A stretch of 35,450 bases of DNA from Comamonadaceae bacterium (GTDB taxonomy: Bacteria > Pseudomonadota > Gammaproteobacteria > Burkholderiales > Burkholderiaceae_C): assembly GCA_947450255.1 (NCBI GenBank), contig CANFVA010000011.1:1-35450 (forward strand). Reading direction: 5' to 3'. Every line of letters begins with the position of its first letter. The stretch's first letter is position 1. A model generated the notes under the pieces. The model saw only the letters and a list, made by a program, of their open reading frames with translations. It was not told where the DNA came from and did no database searches. Positions 9,771-19,466 of this stretch are shown here, in pieces. A program made the position numbers and the translations under genes.

Positions 9771-9865
9771 TGACGGGCCTCCCCGCATGGTGAAGCGGCC
9801 AACCGGGTCAGGTGGGGAACCAAGCAGCCCTAACTGTGGAGCCAGTGCCGGGGTCAGGCTCGTCA
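9771..9865 (+). ncRNA. ffs: 4.5S signal recognition particle RNA
   Basis: The small bacterial SRP RNA binds Ffh and directs nascent membrane proteins to FtsY. The diagnostic apical sequence GGTCAGGTGGGGAACCAAGC is present, with the GGTCAG / AAGCAGCC internal-loop residues that contact the Ffh M domain. The ends pair: TGACGGGCCT (9771-9780) with AGGCTCGTCA (9856-9865), including one G-U pair. CCCCGCA also pairs with TGCCGGGG further in, giving a single long hairpin of about 95 nt. A T-rich tract (CTTGTCTTTTTTT) follows, suiting termination. The 3' end shares three bases with the stop of the antisense flavoprotein gene. Confidence 0.95.
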
Positions 9866-11158
9866 ACTTTCCTTGTCTTTTTTTCCCAGATAGCGCAATA
9901 TGCCCTGCCCCGCCACATTGCCCGTGGCCAGGCAGGCGGTGAGCAAATAGCCGCCGGTGGGCGCCTCCCAATCGAGCATTTCACCCGCGCAAAACACACC
10001 GGGCAGGTGTTCCAGCATCAAATCAGGCGTCAGCACTTCAAACAGCACGCCTCCCGCAGAACTGATGGCCTCATCCAAAGGCCGTGGTGCCTGCAAGCGG
10101 ATCGGCAAGGCCTTGATCGCCACGGCCAAGGCAGCAGGGTCTGCCATCGTTGCAGCGCTGGTGCATTCGCGCAGCAACGCGGCCTTAATGCCGTCCAGGT
10201 GCAAGCGGCTTTTCAAGTGGCTGGACAGCGAGCGCGAGCCGCGCGGATGTGCGACTTCAGCCAGCACGCGCTCTGCAGACACAGCTGGAAGCAAGTCCAG
10301 GTAAAACGTCGCGTGGCCGTGGCGGGCGATTTCCTCGCGCAACAAGGCGCAGGCGGAATAGATGAGGCTACCTTCCACGCCATAGGCGGTGGCCACAAAC
10401 TCGCCCTTGCGTTCAAACAAAGCTGGGCTACCTGGCGCGCCTGGAATGCAAATGGCCACCGACTTCAAAGGCTGGCCGGCAAAGCGCTGCGCAAAATAGG
10501 GACTCCAGCCACCTGCCACATTAAAGCCGCAATTGGAGGGCACCAAAGGCGCCACCGCCACGCCGCGCGCGGCCAGCAAGGGCACCCAAGCGCCGTCCGA
10601 ACCCAAGCGCGCCCAACTGCCGCCGCCCAGCGCAAGCAGCACCGCCTTGGCGCACGCGCGTCGCTCCCCTTGCGGGCTGGCAAAGCGCAGGCACCCGGCA
10701 GCGTCCCACCCTAGCCAGCGGTGGCGCATGTGGAATTGCACCGCCACCCCCGGCTGCGGGTGGCGCAAGCGCTGCAACCAGGCGCGCAGCAAAGGCGCGG
10801 CTTTCATGTCCGAGGGAAACACACGCCCCGAAGAGCCCACAAAAGTGTCTATGCCCAAGTCGTGCGCCCAGCGGCGTACGCCCCTGCCATCCAAAGCGCC
10901 CAGCGCGGCGCTGATCGCCTCGCGCCGTTGTCCGTAACGGCCTTCAAATGCGTCGGCATCCTCCGCATGGGTGAGGTTCAGCCCGCCGCGCCCGGCGAGC
11001 AAAAACTTGCGGCCGACCGAGGCCATGGCGTCAAAAACATGCACCTGCCCACCAGCCTCTGCCAAGACTTGCGCCGCCATCAAGCCCGCTGGGCCGCCAC
11101 CGATGATGGCGACTTCGCAGTCCTGCAGGGCCTGGGCCTCGATGGAGACGCCGCTCAT
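9863..11158 (-). CDS. HI0933/TIGR03862-type NAD(P)/FAD-dependent oxidoreductase
   Basis: A 431-residue flavoprotein of the HI0933/BaiN-like family, whose physiological substrate is generally unknown. It shows the FAD-binding AIIGGGPAGLMAA near residue 17, the family stretch GRKFLLAGRGGLNLTH, and the C-terminal FAD contact GVFCAGEMLDWEAPTGGYLL. GLEALGGGSW-type dinucleotide elements occur near the middle (LLALGGGSWARLGSDG). The ATG overlaps the addA TGA (ATGA), so it is the third gene of the addB-addA transcriptional unit. Nothing in the protein itself suggests a direct role in recombination. Its stop overlaps the 3' end of ffs on the other strand. Confidence 0.9.
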   Translation of the reverse strand: MSGVSIEAQALQDCEVAIIGGGPAGLMAAQVLAEAGGQVHVFDAMASVGRKFLLAGRGGLNLTHAEDADAFEGRYGQRREAISAALGALDGRGVRRWAHDLGIDTFVGSSGRVFPSDMKAAPLLRAWLQRLRHPQPGVAVQFHMRHRWLGWDAAGCLRFASPQGERRACAKAVLLALGGGSWARLGSDGAWVPLLAARGVAVAPLVPSNCGFNVAGGWSPYFAQRFAGQPLKSVAICIPGAPGSPALFERKGEFVATAYGVEGSLIYSACALLREEIARHGHATFYLDLLPAVSAERVLAEVAHPRGSRSLSSHLKSRLHLDGIKAALLRECTSAATMADPAALAVAIKALPIRLQAPRPLDEAISSAGGVLFEVLTPDLMLEHLPGVFCAGEMLDWEAPTGGYLLTACLATGNVAGQGILRYLGKKDKES

Positions 11159-14100
11159 GCTCCATCCTCGGGCAAGTCAGGCTCAATGCAGTGACCGCTG
11201 GCGCTTAAAAAAGCAGCGCGCACGGTTTGCCCGGGGTAGGCCAGACGCACGGCTGCGCGGTAGGTCGCCAACTGGGCGCACAAGTCCGAATTTAACTGCG
11301 GCTGTGCCGCGCTTTTGTAATCCAGCACCCACCAATGGCCCGTGTCACGGCGCTGCACCAAGCGGTCAATGCGTAGGCGGCGGCCCCGGTGGTAAATGTT
11401 GATTTCATTGCCCTGCCATTGCAAAAAGCGCGCGTCCCAAGCCCATGCGCCCTCGCCCTGCACGATCGATTGCGCGCTGCGCGAAGCGCGTTGCATCTGC
11501 GCGGCATCGAGCATGAACTGCTGCTCCGCCAAGCGCCAGGCCTGCGCGCTCCACAGCCCACTGGCGCCAGTCTGGCCGGGCACATAGTGCTCGAGCAGGC
11601 AGTGCATGGCCTGGCCCACACGGGCTTCCAGATCGGCGTCTGCGTCAGCGGGTGTAGCCCATGCGGCAGGACCGGCAGTGCGGCGCAGGGCTTGCGGCAG
11701 CTCAGGTAGGTCATGCACCAGGCCCTGGGGCCCAGCGCGCTGAGGCTGGGCAAGGGTGTCTATCGCCTCGGGCAGGGGCGCTATGACTGGCGCGTGCGCT
11801 TGTAATTGCTTCCACCAGCTTTGGGCGTTGTCGCGGTGGGCTTGGGTCGCGGAGAACAGCAGGGCCTGTTTGGCGCGGGTCAGGGCCACGTAGAGCGCGT
11901 TGTGTTCCTCGCGCGTGCGCGCAAGCACTTCCTGCGCTAACAAATCCTCGCAGCACGGCGGCGGCGAAGACTCACTGGCCAAAAACACAAAGCGGCGCGG
12001 GAAATCATCCTCCCCGGGCCAGTGCACCAAGACGCCCATACTGGCCGAGGCCGGGGTCTCACTGTCGCAGTCCAGCATCAGTACCACCGGCGCTTCCAGG
12101 CCTTTAGCACCGTGTACCGTAAGCAATTGCACCGCATCGGGCGCAGCCACCTGAGGTACGGTGTAACCCCCGGCGCGCAGCGCGCGCACCAAGCCATAGG
12201 CGCTGAGAAACCGGCCGCGATCGACCGACAACGCAGCACCCAACAGCGCATGCAGCTGCGCTTGCACATGGGCTACTTGGGCGGGCGGTGCGCTAGCCGT
12301 GTAAGCAGCGAGCACATCGGCTTGGCGGTAGATGGCACTCAGAGCATCATGCGGCGGGCGTTGCAGTAACAGCTGTTGCCAGCGGCGCAATGTGTCGGCG
12401 ATCGGCGCAAACACCGTAGCCAAATGAGGCGGCAAGCTTGCATCGTCCAGCAAAGCAGGCAACCAGCCGGCAGGGCGATCCGCACCGAGGGACTGTAGAT
12501 GCTGCACCCATTGCACCAGCACGGCATCGTCCAGCCCGAACAAGGGCGACTTCAGTGCCTGGGCCAGCGACACATCATGGCGGGGTGAGACCAAGGCATC
12601 AACCAAAGCCAGCAGGTCCTGCACCACGGGCAATTCGTGGAGCTCCACTTTTTCTGCGTATTGGGCGGGCAGCTGCAAAGCATCCAGTTCCTGCTTGAAC
12701 AAGGCCAGGCGTTCGCGCTTGCGCGCCAGCACCATCACGTCCGCGGCCTGCAAGCGGCCCAGCCCCGGCACGCCTTGGCCGTGCAAGGCATGGGCTAGCC
12801 AGCGTGCTGCCTGCCTGGCTTCGCGTACTTTGCGTGCTTCTTCCGGATTGTGACGCGGCATGGTGAGGGAGTCGCGCCAAAGGCTTTCCTGGGCCTCCTG
12901 TGCATCAGCTGCCGATGCGCCCAGCTCTTTGAGAACCAGCGGCAATGTGCCCACATAGCCTGGCGCTTGCGAAGCTGTCGTGTGGGCGCGAAATCCTTCG
13001 AAGGCGCCGCCTGTTGCCAAAGGCGCGAACACACGATTGACCAGCTCAACGACAAGGGGCGCATTGCGGCGCGTGTGGTCGCATCTCAGGCTGTCGCCGC
13101 TCAAGGCCTCGGTGATGAACTGCTTTGCCTCCCGAAACACCTGCGGCTCAGCACGACGGAATCGGTAAATACTTTGTTTCGGGTCGCCAACGATAAAAAT
13201 CGACGGGCGCTGGCCCGCGCCCGCATAACTAGCAATCCAGGCCTGCAGCGTTTTCCATTGCAAGGGGTTGGTGTCTTGGAATTCATCGACCAGCAAATGC
13301 CGCACTTGCGCGTCCAGGCGCTCGCTGATCCAGGCGCCGCTGCGTGGATCGGAGAGCAGCCGCTGGGCCGTCAATTCCAGGTCGTTCATGTCGAGCCATG
13401 CGCGCTCGCGCTTGAGGGCCGCATAGTCATCGAGCAAGCCACGAGCCAGGCCCAGCATACGCTGCTGGTGCAGCCAGGCATGGTGTTGCACTTGGGCTTG
13501 GCGCAGGTTGAGCAGGTAGTCTTGTGCTTCAACGATGGCCGGCAGGCTGTTGAGCCGCTCGCCAAAAGAGCGCGCACCGTTTGCTTTGGTCAGCAAGGCA
13601 TCGATCATCTGCGCGGCATCCGCTGCTTGCAAGGCCGCTTGTAATTGCACGCCTTTGGCAGCATAGGACGCTTGGGGCGCTGCACGCAATGCCTCGGCTG
13701 CCGCCTCCAACAAGGACTTGGCGACCGGCCCGGCCAAGGCCTGCAGGGGCTCTTCATAGGCGGCCAAGGACGCAAAGCGCTGCCCCATGGTTTGCACCGA
13801 CGCCTGGACCACGCCCTGCGCATCGGCCAGCACAAATTCCACGCGCTTGGCCAGCGCCGCCTCCAAAGCCTTGAGGGTCTGGTGACGGCCATAGGCCGCC
13901 ACGGCATCTTCATAGTCTTGGCGCGCTTTCGGGTCTTGTGCCACACGCCGGTGAAAACGTCGCCACAGGAGGGCAATGGCACGGCTGTCGTCTTCCAGCA
14001 ATTCGTATTGGACAGGCAGACCCCAGCGCATCAGCTCAGCCACCGGTGCCTTGCGCACCAAGGTGGCAAACCAACCATGGAAGGTGCGTACTTGCACCGG

Positions 14101-14523
14101 ACGATCCGCTTGCAGTAGCGCTTGGTGCAGACCGCGCAAGCGCGCCAGCTGTTCGGCGCTGACCGGCGGACCCAGGCCACGCTCGCGCAGCGCTTGCTGC
14201 AATTGCGCATCGCTGGATTGGCTGAACGCTTCCACCCAGTCATTGAGCCGCTGGCGCACTTCGCCAGCAGCCTTTTTGGTGAACGTAATCGCCAGTAACT
14301 CATGCGGCTGCGCGCCCTCGAGTAAGGCGCGCAGCATGCGCGATACCAGCATCCAGGTTTTGCCCGCACCGGCGCAGGCCTCGACGACCACGCTGCGTCG
14401 CGGGTCACAGGCGATGGCGTAAAACTGGGCCTGCGACACGCGACGCCCATCATGCGCATAGGCCGCAGCACCTGCATCCAAGCCCGCAGCAGGCGCACCC
14501 ATGGCGTTAGGGCTTTCGTTCAT
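11155..14523 (-). CDS. addA: AddA-type UvrD-family helicase/nuclease
   Basis: The helicase-nuclease subunit of an AddAB double-strand-break resection enzyme. The 1122-residue protein has the superfamily 1A motifs: Walker A EACAGAGKTWML (about residue 48), DEFQDTNPLQW, VGDPKQSIYRFRRA, TVHGAKGLEAPVVLMLD and LYVALTRAKQALLFS. A C-terminal RecB-family nuclease follows, with RIDRLVQ and WWVLDYKSA carrying the catalytic Asp and the D-Y-K. The track ORF starts nine codons early. The ATG at 14523 overlaps the addB TGA (ATGA) and gives MNESPNAMG. It is coupled to addB upstream and to the flavoprotein downstream. Confidence 0.93.
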   Translation of the reverse strand: MNESPNAMGAPAAGLDAGAAAYAHDGRRVSQAQFYAIACDPRRSVVVEACAGAGKTWMLVSRMLRALLEGAQPHELLAITFTKKAAGEVRQRLNDWVEAFSQSSDAQLQQALRERGLGPPVSAEQLARLRGLHQALLQADRPVQVRTFHGWFATLVRKAPVAELMRWGLPVQYELLEDDSRAIALLWRRFHRRVAQDPKARQDYEDAVAAYGRHQTLKALEAALAKRVEFVLADAQGVVQASVQTMGQRFASLAAYEEPLQALAGPVAKSLLEAAAEALRAAPQASYAAKGVQLQAALQAADAAQMIDALLTKANGARSFGERLNSLPAIVEAQDYLLNLRQAQVQHHAWLHQQRMLGLARGLLDDYAALKRERAWLDMNDLELTAQRLLSDPRSGAWISERLDAQVRHLLVDEFQDTNPLQWKTLQAWIASYAGAGQRPSIFIVGDPKQSIYRFRRAEPQVFREAKQFITEALSGDSLRCDHTRRNAPLVVELVNRVFAPLATGGAFEGFRAHTTASQAPGYVGTLPLVLKELGASAADAQEAQESLWRDSLTMPRHNPEEARKVREARQAARWLAHALHGQGVPGLGRLQAADVMVLARKRERLALFKQELDALQLPAQYAEKVELHELPVVQDLLALVDALVSPRHDVSLAQALKSPLFGLDDAVLVQWVQHLQSLGADRPAGWLPALLDDASLPPHLATVFAPIADTLRRWQQLLLQRPPHDALSAIYRQADVLAAYTASAPPAQVAHVQAQLHALLGAALSVDRGRFLSAYGLVRALRAGGYTVPQVAAPDAVQLLTVHGAKGLEAPVVLMLDCDSETPASASMGVLVHWPGEDDFPRRFVFLASESSPPPCCEDLLAQEVLARTREEHNALYVALTRAKQALLFSATQAHRDNAQSWWKQLQAHAPVIAPLPEAIDTLAQPQRAGPQGLVHDLPELPQALRRTAGPAAWATPADADADLEARVGQAMHCLLEHYVPGQTGASGLWSAQAWRLAEQQFMLDAAQMQRASRSAQSIVQGEGAWAWDARFLQWQGNEINIYHRGRRLRIDRLVQRRDTGHWWVLDYKSAAQPQLNSDLCAQLATYRAAVRLAYPGQTVRAAFLSASGHCIEPDLPEDGA

Positions 14524-17201
14524 GCGGCAGCCCAAAAATCTTTGCGGCATAGGCCACGTACTTTGCAGTAGTCACAGGTCGCGCCCTCGCCAAGTGCGGG
14601 CAAGACCGCGCCGGCTGCGATACGCTCCATGTCGTCATGGATGCCTAAGACCAGGGCATCACGGGCCGCGATCAAATTCTTTTGCAGCAGCGTTTTGCAA
14701 CCCTCGCGCTCATGAAAACTCAGGTACGCGCCAGCGTCTTCATCCTCGCCGTGCAGCGCCGCGTAAAAAGCCATTTGGGTGTCTTCTAGCGGTTGCTTGA
14801 CCCGCTTGCGTGTGGTCTCGGACGATTCGGTTTTGTAGTCCAGTATCAGACGAGCCCCAGCGGTATTGCGATCGATGCGGTCAATCCGGCCGACCAAGGT
14901 GACGCGGCCCACCGCTTGCTCCAGCGCGCGCTCCGCCTGGTCAAACACCCAACCGTCGGCACGATGCTGCGTGCGCCACGCCAGATAGCTCTCGCCCAGG
15001 GTGCGCCAGGCGGCGCTGAAGGGCAAAAATTCGTCGGCGTCCAGGCCCAGTGCTTGGATCGCGGCATCCCCCGCCCAAGCCAGCAGCGCGCGTTGCTGGG
15101 CGATGTCGGCCTGCGGCGTCGATTGCACGGCCAGCTCAAATTGCTCCAGCACCTGGTGCAACCATTGCCCGAAGTCGCGCTTGTCCACTTCGCTCTCTAA
15201 TTCTTCGCTGCCGTACAAGTCCAATTGGCGTTGCGCGAAAAAACGGTAAGGGCAGTTGCGCAAGTCTTCATATGCGCTTTGGCTGAGCTTGGCCGGCACC
15301 AAGTCTGGCGCGCTGGGCTGGGGCGGCGCCACGGGTCGCGCCACCAGGGGCCGCACGCTGCGAAGGTCCTGGCCACTAGGCAAGGGGCCCTTGGCCAACA
15401 GTCCACGCACCAGCGGGCTGGCCGCGATGGTTTCCCCCGCGTCGTCACTGCTGCGCCAAAAGATTGCGCAGTGCGGGTGCTCCAATGCATGCCCAAACGC
15501 TTGCTCGTTGGCATGGCCCAGGGCACTGCGTGTGGGCAAGCCCAAAGCCAGGCGCTGCGTCGGGGTCCATAGGCTATTGCGTTCGGGCACCCGGGGCAGG
15601 CGCACTTCATCGCAACCGGCCAGCACCACGGCGGCAAAAGGTCGGGCCAGAATTTGGCTCATCGGCAGGATGACCACCTGTTCCTGGGCTGGATATTCCG
15701 GGCGGAAGGTATTGCCCTCCAACAGGGACTGCAGCCAGGTGCCGAAATCGGCCGCATCCATCGCGCGCGCTCCCCACAGACTTTGCGCTTGTAGGCGCTC
15801 TCGCTCTTGCGGGCGGTCCAAGGCGCTCAGCGCCAGTAATTGCAAGCCTGCGGCGTCGCCCTTCAAATCATCCCACATGCCGGCGTTGCGCAGGGCTTGT
15901 TCCAACACAGCCAGCCAAAGCGCCATGCTGCGCTTTCCACCAAAGGCTTGTTGCAAGTTATCGCAGGCCGCCACGCAAGCGGCAATGGCGATGCCATCGG
16001 CACCCTGTAGAGGCGGGTTACTGGCCAGACGCTTGCGTACTTCGCGCCAATCACGCAGTTGGTAGCGCCGCAAAAAAGCTTCCATGGCGGCACTGGCGGG
16101 GGCCAAAGCGGGGGCCAACTTCAGCCAGGCCAACACCGAATCACTGCTGGCATTGCATGCACTGGCGCGCAGCAAAGCCATAACTGCCGCACCGGCGTGG
16201 GTAGTGGAAAGCATCCAGCCGGTCTCATCGCGCACCAGGGCGCCGGCACCATCGAGCAAGGCCTGGATGCGCCGCGTAAGTGCCCGGTCCGAGCAAATCA
16301 AAGCCAAGGGGAAACAGTCCGCCGCAATCTGCGCCAACACGCTGGCGGCCACGCGGGCGGCCTCTTGCGCTGCATCCGTACATACATGCAACTGGGGAGC
16401 AAGCGCAGAGGCGGCCGCAGACTGCCTCGCCCGCGCAGCTTCGCCAGCGGATGCGGCGCTATCGGCCACCAAGGGCATGCGCTGCAGGCGCGCACCCCAA
16501 ACCTGCTGCAAGCCTGTAAGCAAAGGGTCTGGCATCAGGCCTTCTAGACCCAGCACGCAATCGACGCCGTTGCGCGCGACCGGGCTGAACAACACATCGG
16601 TGGCATAGCGCGAGCTGGCGGCCCACTCCAACGCAGCGGCCATCGCAATCGCCTCCCAGGCCGCTCCCGGCCCAGACCAACCGGCTTCGCAGGCATTGCG
16701 GCTGGCCTGGGCCCAGGCGGCGCGCTGCTCGGGCACGCAGGCGGCGGCCAGGGGTGCGACCTCGTGGACCGCTTGCACCATCAAGCCGGCCAGCACCTCA
16801 ATATGCGCTTGGCTGTGGCGGGCGTGCCAGCCTTGCAAAAGGGCCCGCGCTGTCAAGGTGTCAGCGGCCTTGTCGTGCACGATATCGGTAGGGCCGGGTT
16901 CAAACGGCGCCAGGCTGGCGCTCCAGTTCATAGAAGTCTCAAAACGCGGGGCAAAACCTTCAGGAAAGCGCGTCGCCCACATCACTTGGGCCTGGCGCAG
17001 CAGCTGGGCATAGGGCAGCAATACGACGGTACGCCCGGGATGGGCACCCAGGGCGGCGATGCGCGCGGCCAGTACCTCGAGCAATCCGGTCTGCGGCGCA
17101 AACCAGAGCCAGGCGGCTGGTAAATCACAAGGCAGCCTGCGCTCAGAGCCGGGCGCTGCCGGGAAATCCCGCAAACCATGGGAATTTTCTATGCCGCTCA
17201 T
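14520..17201 (-). CDS. addB: AddB-type PD-(D/E)XK nuclease subunit
   Basis: The partner of AddA. The 893-residue protein has a helicase-like N-terminal part without a recognisable Walker A. Near residue 730 it has [18 protein letters not shown], and then a RecB-family nuclease: [17 protein letters not shown] and QMAFYAAL. The C-terminus holds [10 protein letters not shown]. The Cys in LRNCPYRFF plus these three would form the 4Fe-4S staple known in AddB. The track ORF extends 158 codons further, antisense through trxA, which is spurious. The ATG at 17201 (MSGIENSHG) lies in the 84-bp gap divergent from trxA. With both subunits retaining DYK nuclease motifs, this is AddAB rather than RecBCD. 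Confidence 0.9.
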   Translation of the reverse strand: MSGIENSHGLRDFPAAPGSERRLPCDLPAAWLWFAPQTGLLEVLAARIAALGAHPGRTVVLLPYAQLLRQAQVMWATRFPEGFAPRFETSMNWSASLAPFEPGPTDIVHDKAADTLTARALLQGWHARHSQAHIEVLAGLMVQAVHEVAPLAAACVPEQRAAWAQASRNACEAGWSGPGAAWEAIAMAAALEWAASSRYATDVLFSPVARNGVDCVLGLEGLMPDPLLTGLQQVWGARLQRMPLVADSAASAGEAARARQSAAASALAPQLHVCTDAAQEAARVAASVLAQIAADCFPLALICSDRALTRRIQALLDGAGALVRDETGWMLSTTHAGAAVMALLRASACNASSDSVLAWLKLAPALAPASAAMEAFLRRYQLRDWREVRKRLASNPPLQGADGIAIAACVAACDNLQQAFGGKRSMALWLAVLEQALRNAGMWDDLKGDAAGLQLLALSALDRPQERERLQAQSLWGARAMDAADFGTWLQSLLEGNTFRPEYPAQEQVVILPMSQILARPFAAVVLAGCDEVRLPRVPERNSLWTPTQRLALGLPTRSALGHANEQAFGHALEHPHCAIFWRSSDDAGETIAASPLVRGLLAKGPLPSGQDLRSVRPLVARPVAPPQPSAPDLVPAKLSQSAYEDLRNCPYRFFAQRQLDLYGSEELESEVDKRDFGQWLHQVLEQFELAVQSTPQADIAQQRALLAWAGDAAIQALGLDADEFLPFSAAWRTLGESYLAWRTQHRADGWVFDQAERALEQAVGRVTLVGRIDRIDRNTAGARLILDYKTESSETTRKRVKQPLEDTQMAFYAALHGEDEDAGAYLSFHEREGCKTLLQKNLIAARDALVLGIHDDMERIAAGAVLPALGEGATCDYCKVRGLCRKDFWAAA

Positions 17202-17285
17202 AGCGCAGGCCCCGCAGCGCAAGGCCTTGTTTCTGTCACAATCGATTTCATATACGCACAACCAACCACTTTCAGAGGATTTTTC

Positions 17286-17615
17286 ATGGCCAGCGAACTC
17301 GTCAAACACATCACCGACGCCACTTTTGAGGACGAGGTCTTGCACAGCGCACAACCGATTTTGGTGGACTATTGGGCCGAATGGTGCGGGCCCTGCAAAA
17401 TGATTGCGCCGATTTTGGATGAAGTATCGGTGTCCTACGAAGGCAAACTGCAAGTGGCCAAGATGAACGTGGACGAAAACCGAGAAATCCCAGCCAAATT
17501 TGGCATCCGTGGCATTCCCACCCTGATGCTGTTCAAGGACGGCAAGCTCGCCGCCACCAAGGTCGGGGCCCTGAGCAAGGCCCAGTTGGTCGCCTTTATC
17601 GACGAGCAAATCTAG
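17286..17615 (+). CDS. trxA: Thioredoxin 1
   Basis: A 109-residue cytosolic disulfide reductase with the active site [13 protein letters not shown], the buried Asp-containing N-terminal strand (ILVDYWAEW) and the cis-proline loop [12 protein letters not shown]. These are the standard TrxA features and length. The ATG at 17286 is preceded by the SD-like AGAGGA (17273-17278); the track ORF begins 36 codons early. TTGTTT at 17227-17232 and TATACG at 17251-17256 with an 18-bp spacer are a possible promoter. The gene ends before a clear intrinsic terminator, and rho follows, a pairing common in proteobacteria. Confidence 0.97.
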   Translation: MASELVKHITDATFEDEVLHSAQPILVDYWAEWCGPCKMIAPILDEVSVSYEGKLQVAKMNVDENREIPAKFGIRGIPTLMLFKDGKLAATKVGALSKAQLVAFIDEQI

Positions 17616-17677
17616 GGGGCGCACCTGGCTGCGCCAGCTTGCGCTCGGGCTGGCGTGGCTACCCAGCGATACCACCT

Positions 17678-17703
17678 AAACCGGCCCCGGAGCCGGTTTT
17701 TTA
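17678..17703 (+). terminator. Rho-independent terminator after trxA
   Basis: A perfect 8-bp stem, AAACCGGC / GCCGGTTT (17678-17685 with 17692-17699), with loop CCCGGA, runs directly into TTTTTTAATTTT. It insulates trxA from the rho leader. The T tract reaches into the likely rho promoter. Confidence 0.88.
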
Positions 17704-17723
17704 ATTTTCACAATTTTTCCTGT

Positions 17724-17880
17724 CATAATTCCCACGTTCATGCAGCCCATACCCATGGGCACCGATGCAACGGTGTTGAACCCCCAGGTGCTGCCTACCC
17801 CTACGCACCAGTCGACACTCCCCCTCCCCTGATTTTTTGCCCTCCGAACTTTCGGCCCCATCCCCAACGGGAAACATTCC
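17724..17880 (+). promoter_or_regulatory. rho promoter and C-rich leader (possible Rho autoregulatory region)
   Basis: A -10-like CATAAT lies at 17724-17729, with only a poor -35 upstream in the terminator T tract. The following leader of about 145 nt becomes strikingly C-rich and G-poor: by hand count, bases 17781-17880 contain 47 C and 15 G. That is the composition of Rho utilisation sites, and E. coli rho is known to be autoregulated through termination in its leader. Rho-dependent attenuation here is an inference. A 30-codon uORF also lies in the leader. Confidence 0.5.
17740..17832 (+). CDS. Candidate rho leader peptide (uORF, 30 codons)
   Basis: An ATG 10 bp after the CATAAT -10 element opens 30 codons ending in TGA (MQPIPMGTDA...TLPLP), a proline- and threonine-rich peptide too short for the ORF track. 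It has no SD because the transcript would begin a few bases upstream. E. coli rho is preceded by the short reading frame rhoL, so position and size are comparable, although I see no sequence similarity. It could be a coincidental frame. Conservation in related genomes would decide. Confidence 0.3.
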   Translation: MQPIPMGTDATVLNPQVLPTPTHQSTLPLP

Positions 17881-19143
17881 ATGCACTTAAACGAGCTCAA
17901 GGCACTGCACGTGTCAGAAGTCCTGAAACAAGCCGAAGAGCTTGAAATAGAAAACACCGGCCGCATGCGCAAACAAGAGCTGATGTTTGCCATCATCAAA
18001 AAGCGGGCTCGCACCGGCGAGCAAATCATTGCCGATGGCGTGCTCGAAATCCTGCCCGACGGCTTTGGCTTTTTGCGCAGCCCCGACACCAGCTACACCG
18101 CCAGCACCGACGACATCTACATCAGCCCCAGCCAGGTGCGCCGCTTTAATCTGCACACCGGCGACATGATCGAAGGCGAAGTGCGCACACCCAAAGACGG
18201 CGAGCGCTACTTTGCCTTGAACAAACTAGACAAAGTCAACGGCGGATCGCCCGAGAGCAACAAGCACAAAGTCATGTTTGAGAACTTGACACCCCTGTTT
18301 CCCAAAGTGCAAATGCGCTTGGAGCAGGACAACAAGAGCGACGAGAACATTACCGGACGCATCATCGACATCATTGCGCCCATCGGCAAAGGCCAGCGCG
18401 CCTTGCTCGTTGCGCCGCCCAAAAGTGGCAAGACGGTAATGATGCAGCACATTGCGCATGCGATTTCGGCCAACTATCCCGATAGCCACATGATGGTCTT
18501 GCTGGTCGATGAGCGCCCCGAAGAGGTGACCGAGATGCAGCGCACCGTGCGCGGCGAAGTGATTGCCTCGACCTTTGACGAACCCGCTTCGCGCCATGTG
18601 CACGTCGCCGAAATGGTGATCGAACGCGCCAAGCGCCTGGTGGAATTGAAAAAAGACGTGGTGATTTTGCTGGACTCCATCACCCGACTGGCGCGAGCCT
18701 ATAACAATGTAGTGCCCTCTAGCGGCAAGGTGCTGACCGGTGGCGTAGATGCCAATGCCTTGCAGCGGCCCAAGCGCTTTTTGGGCGCGGCGCGCAATGT
18801 GGAAGAAGGCGGCTCGCTGACCATCATCGCCACGGCGCTGGTGGATACCGGCAGCCGCATGGACGAGGTGATTTTTGAAGAATTCAAAGGCACGGGCAAT
18901 TCCGAGATCCACCTGGACCGGCGCCTCTACGAAAAACGCGTGTTCCCCTCCATCCAGCTCAACCGCAGCGGTACGCGCCGTGAGGAGTTGCTGCTATCGC
19001 CCGAAATTTTGCAAAAGACGCGCATCCTGCGTCAGTTTTTGTACAACATGGACGAAATCGAGTCCATGGAAATGGTGCTCAAGCAAATGCGCGCCACCAA
19101 GACCAATAGCGATTTCTTTGAAATGATGCGCCGCGGCGGCTAA
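17881..19143 (+). CDS. rho: Transcription termination factor Rho
   Basis: Rho is the hexameric RNA-dependent ATPase that terminates transcription at C-rich unstructured RNA. The 420-residue product matches E. coli Rho (419 aa) end to end. It has the N-terminal helical domain [17 protein letters not shown] and the cold-shock-like RNA-binding part [30 protein letters not shown]. Walker A is [11 protein letters not shown], Walker B is [17 protein letters not shown], and the Q/R-loop regions and C-terminus ([16 protein letters not shown]) are present. It sits after trxA and its terminator. Its TAA shares two bases with the TAG of the convergent PHA-system gene. Confidence 0.99.
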   Translation: MHLNELKALHVSEVLKQAEELEIENTGRMRKQELMFAIIKKRARTGEQIIADGVLEILPDGFGFLRSPDTSYTASTDDIYISPSQVRRFNLHTGDMIEGEVRTPKDGERYFALNKLDKVNGGSPESNKHKVMFENLTPLFPKVQMRLEQDNKSDENITGRIIDIIAPIGKGQRALLVAPPKSGKTVMMQHIAHAISANYPDSHMMVLLVDERPEEVTEMQRTVRGEVIASTFDEPASRHVHVAEMVIERAKRLVELKKDVVILLDSITRLARAYNNVVPSSGKVLTGGVDANALQRPKRFLGAARNVEEGGSLTIIATALVDTGSRMDEVIFEEFKGTGNSEIHLDRRLYEKRVFPSIQLNRSGTRREELLLSPEILQKTRILRQFLYNMDEIESMEMVLKQMRATKTNSDFFEMMRRGG

Positions 19144-19445
19144 GCCTGGCCGCTGTGCTGGTCTAGCAAGGCCTGCAAATTGCTGCGTATCTGCGCTTCA
19201 ATTTGCGGCTGAAAACTTCCCAGTAAAAAGCCCAGTTGCGCGCGCAACTCGAAGCGGTCTGGGCATACCCGCAAGCTGCCCTTGGCCCCAGTGCGACTAA
19301 AAAGTATCTCATCTTCGGTGGCCCCGACCTTACGCTGGCAAGCCATGCCCCAATCGGCCTGCGCCTGCGCAATCCATACGTGCGCTATGTCACGCGCTCT
19401 AGCCAGGCCCAGCGTATGCGCTTGGTTGATGAAGAGTTCAGGCAT
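19140..19445 (-). CDS. Polyhydroxyalkanoic acid system family protein (PHA_gran_rgn)
   Basis: A 101-residue protein resembling the TIGR02610/PF09650 family, which is often linked with polyhydroxyalkanoate granules. Features I recognise are [19 protein letters not shown] near the start, the central [33 protein letters not shown], and a C-terminal helix ([13 protein letters not shown]). The molecular role of the family is not settled. It lies 21 bp downstream of ndh on the same strand and is probably co-transcribed. Its stop overlaps the convergent rho stop. Confidence 0.72.
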   Translation of the reverse strand: MPELFINQAHTLGLARARDIAHVWIAQAQADWGMACQRKVGATEDEILFSRTGAKGSLRVCPDRFELRAQLGFLLGSFQPQIEAQIRSNLQALLDQHSGQA

Positions 19446-19466
19446 CAGACGCTAGCGCGGCCACAC

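Noticed and set aside
9812-10714. 300-codon plus-strand ORF over ffs and the flavoprotein gene
   Set aside because: It starts inside the 4.5S RNA and runs antisense through a well-supported flavoprotein; the composition is that of a shadow frame.
17202-17675. N-terminal extension of AddB in the ORF track
   Set aside because: It is antisense to all of trxA and its residues look like reversed thioredoxin coding sequence. The ATG at 17201 fits the divergent gap.
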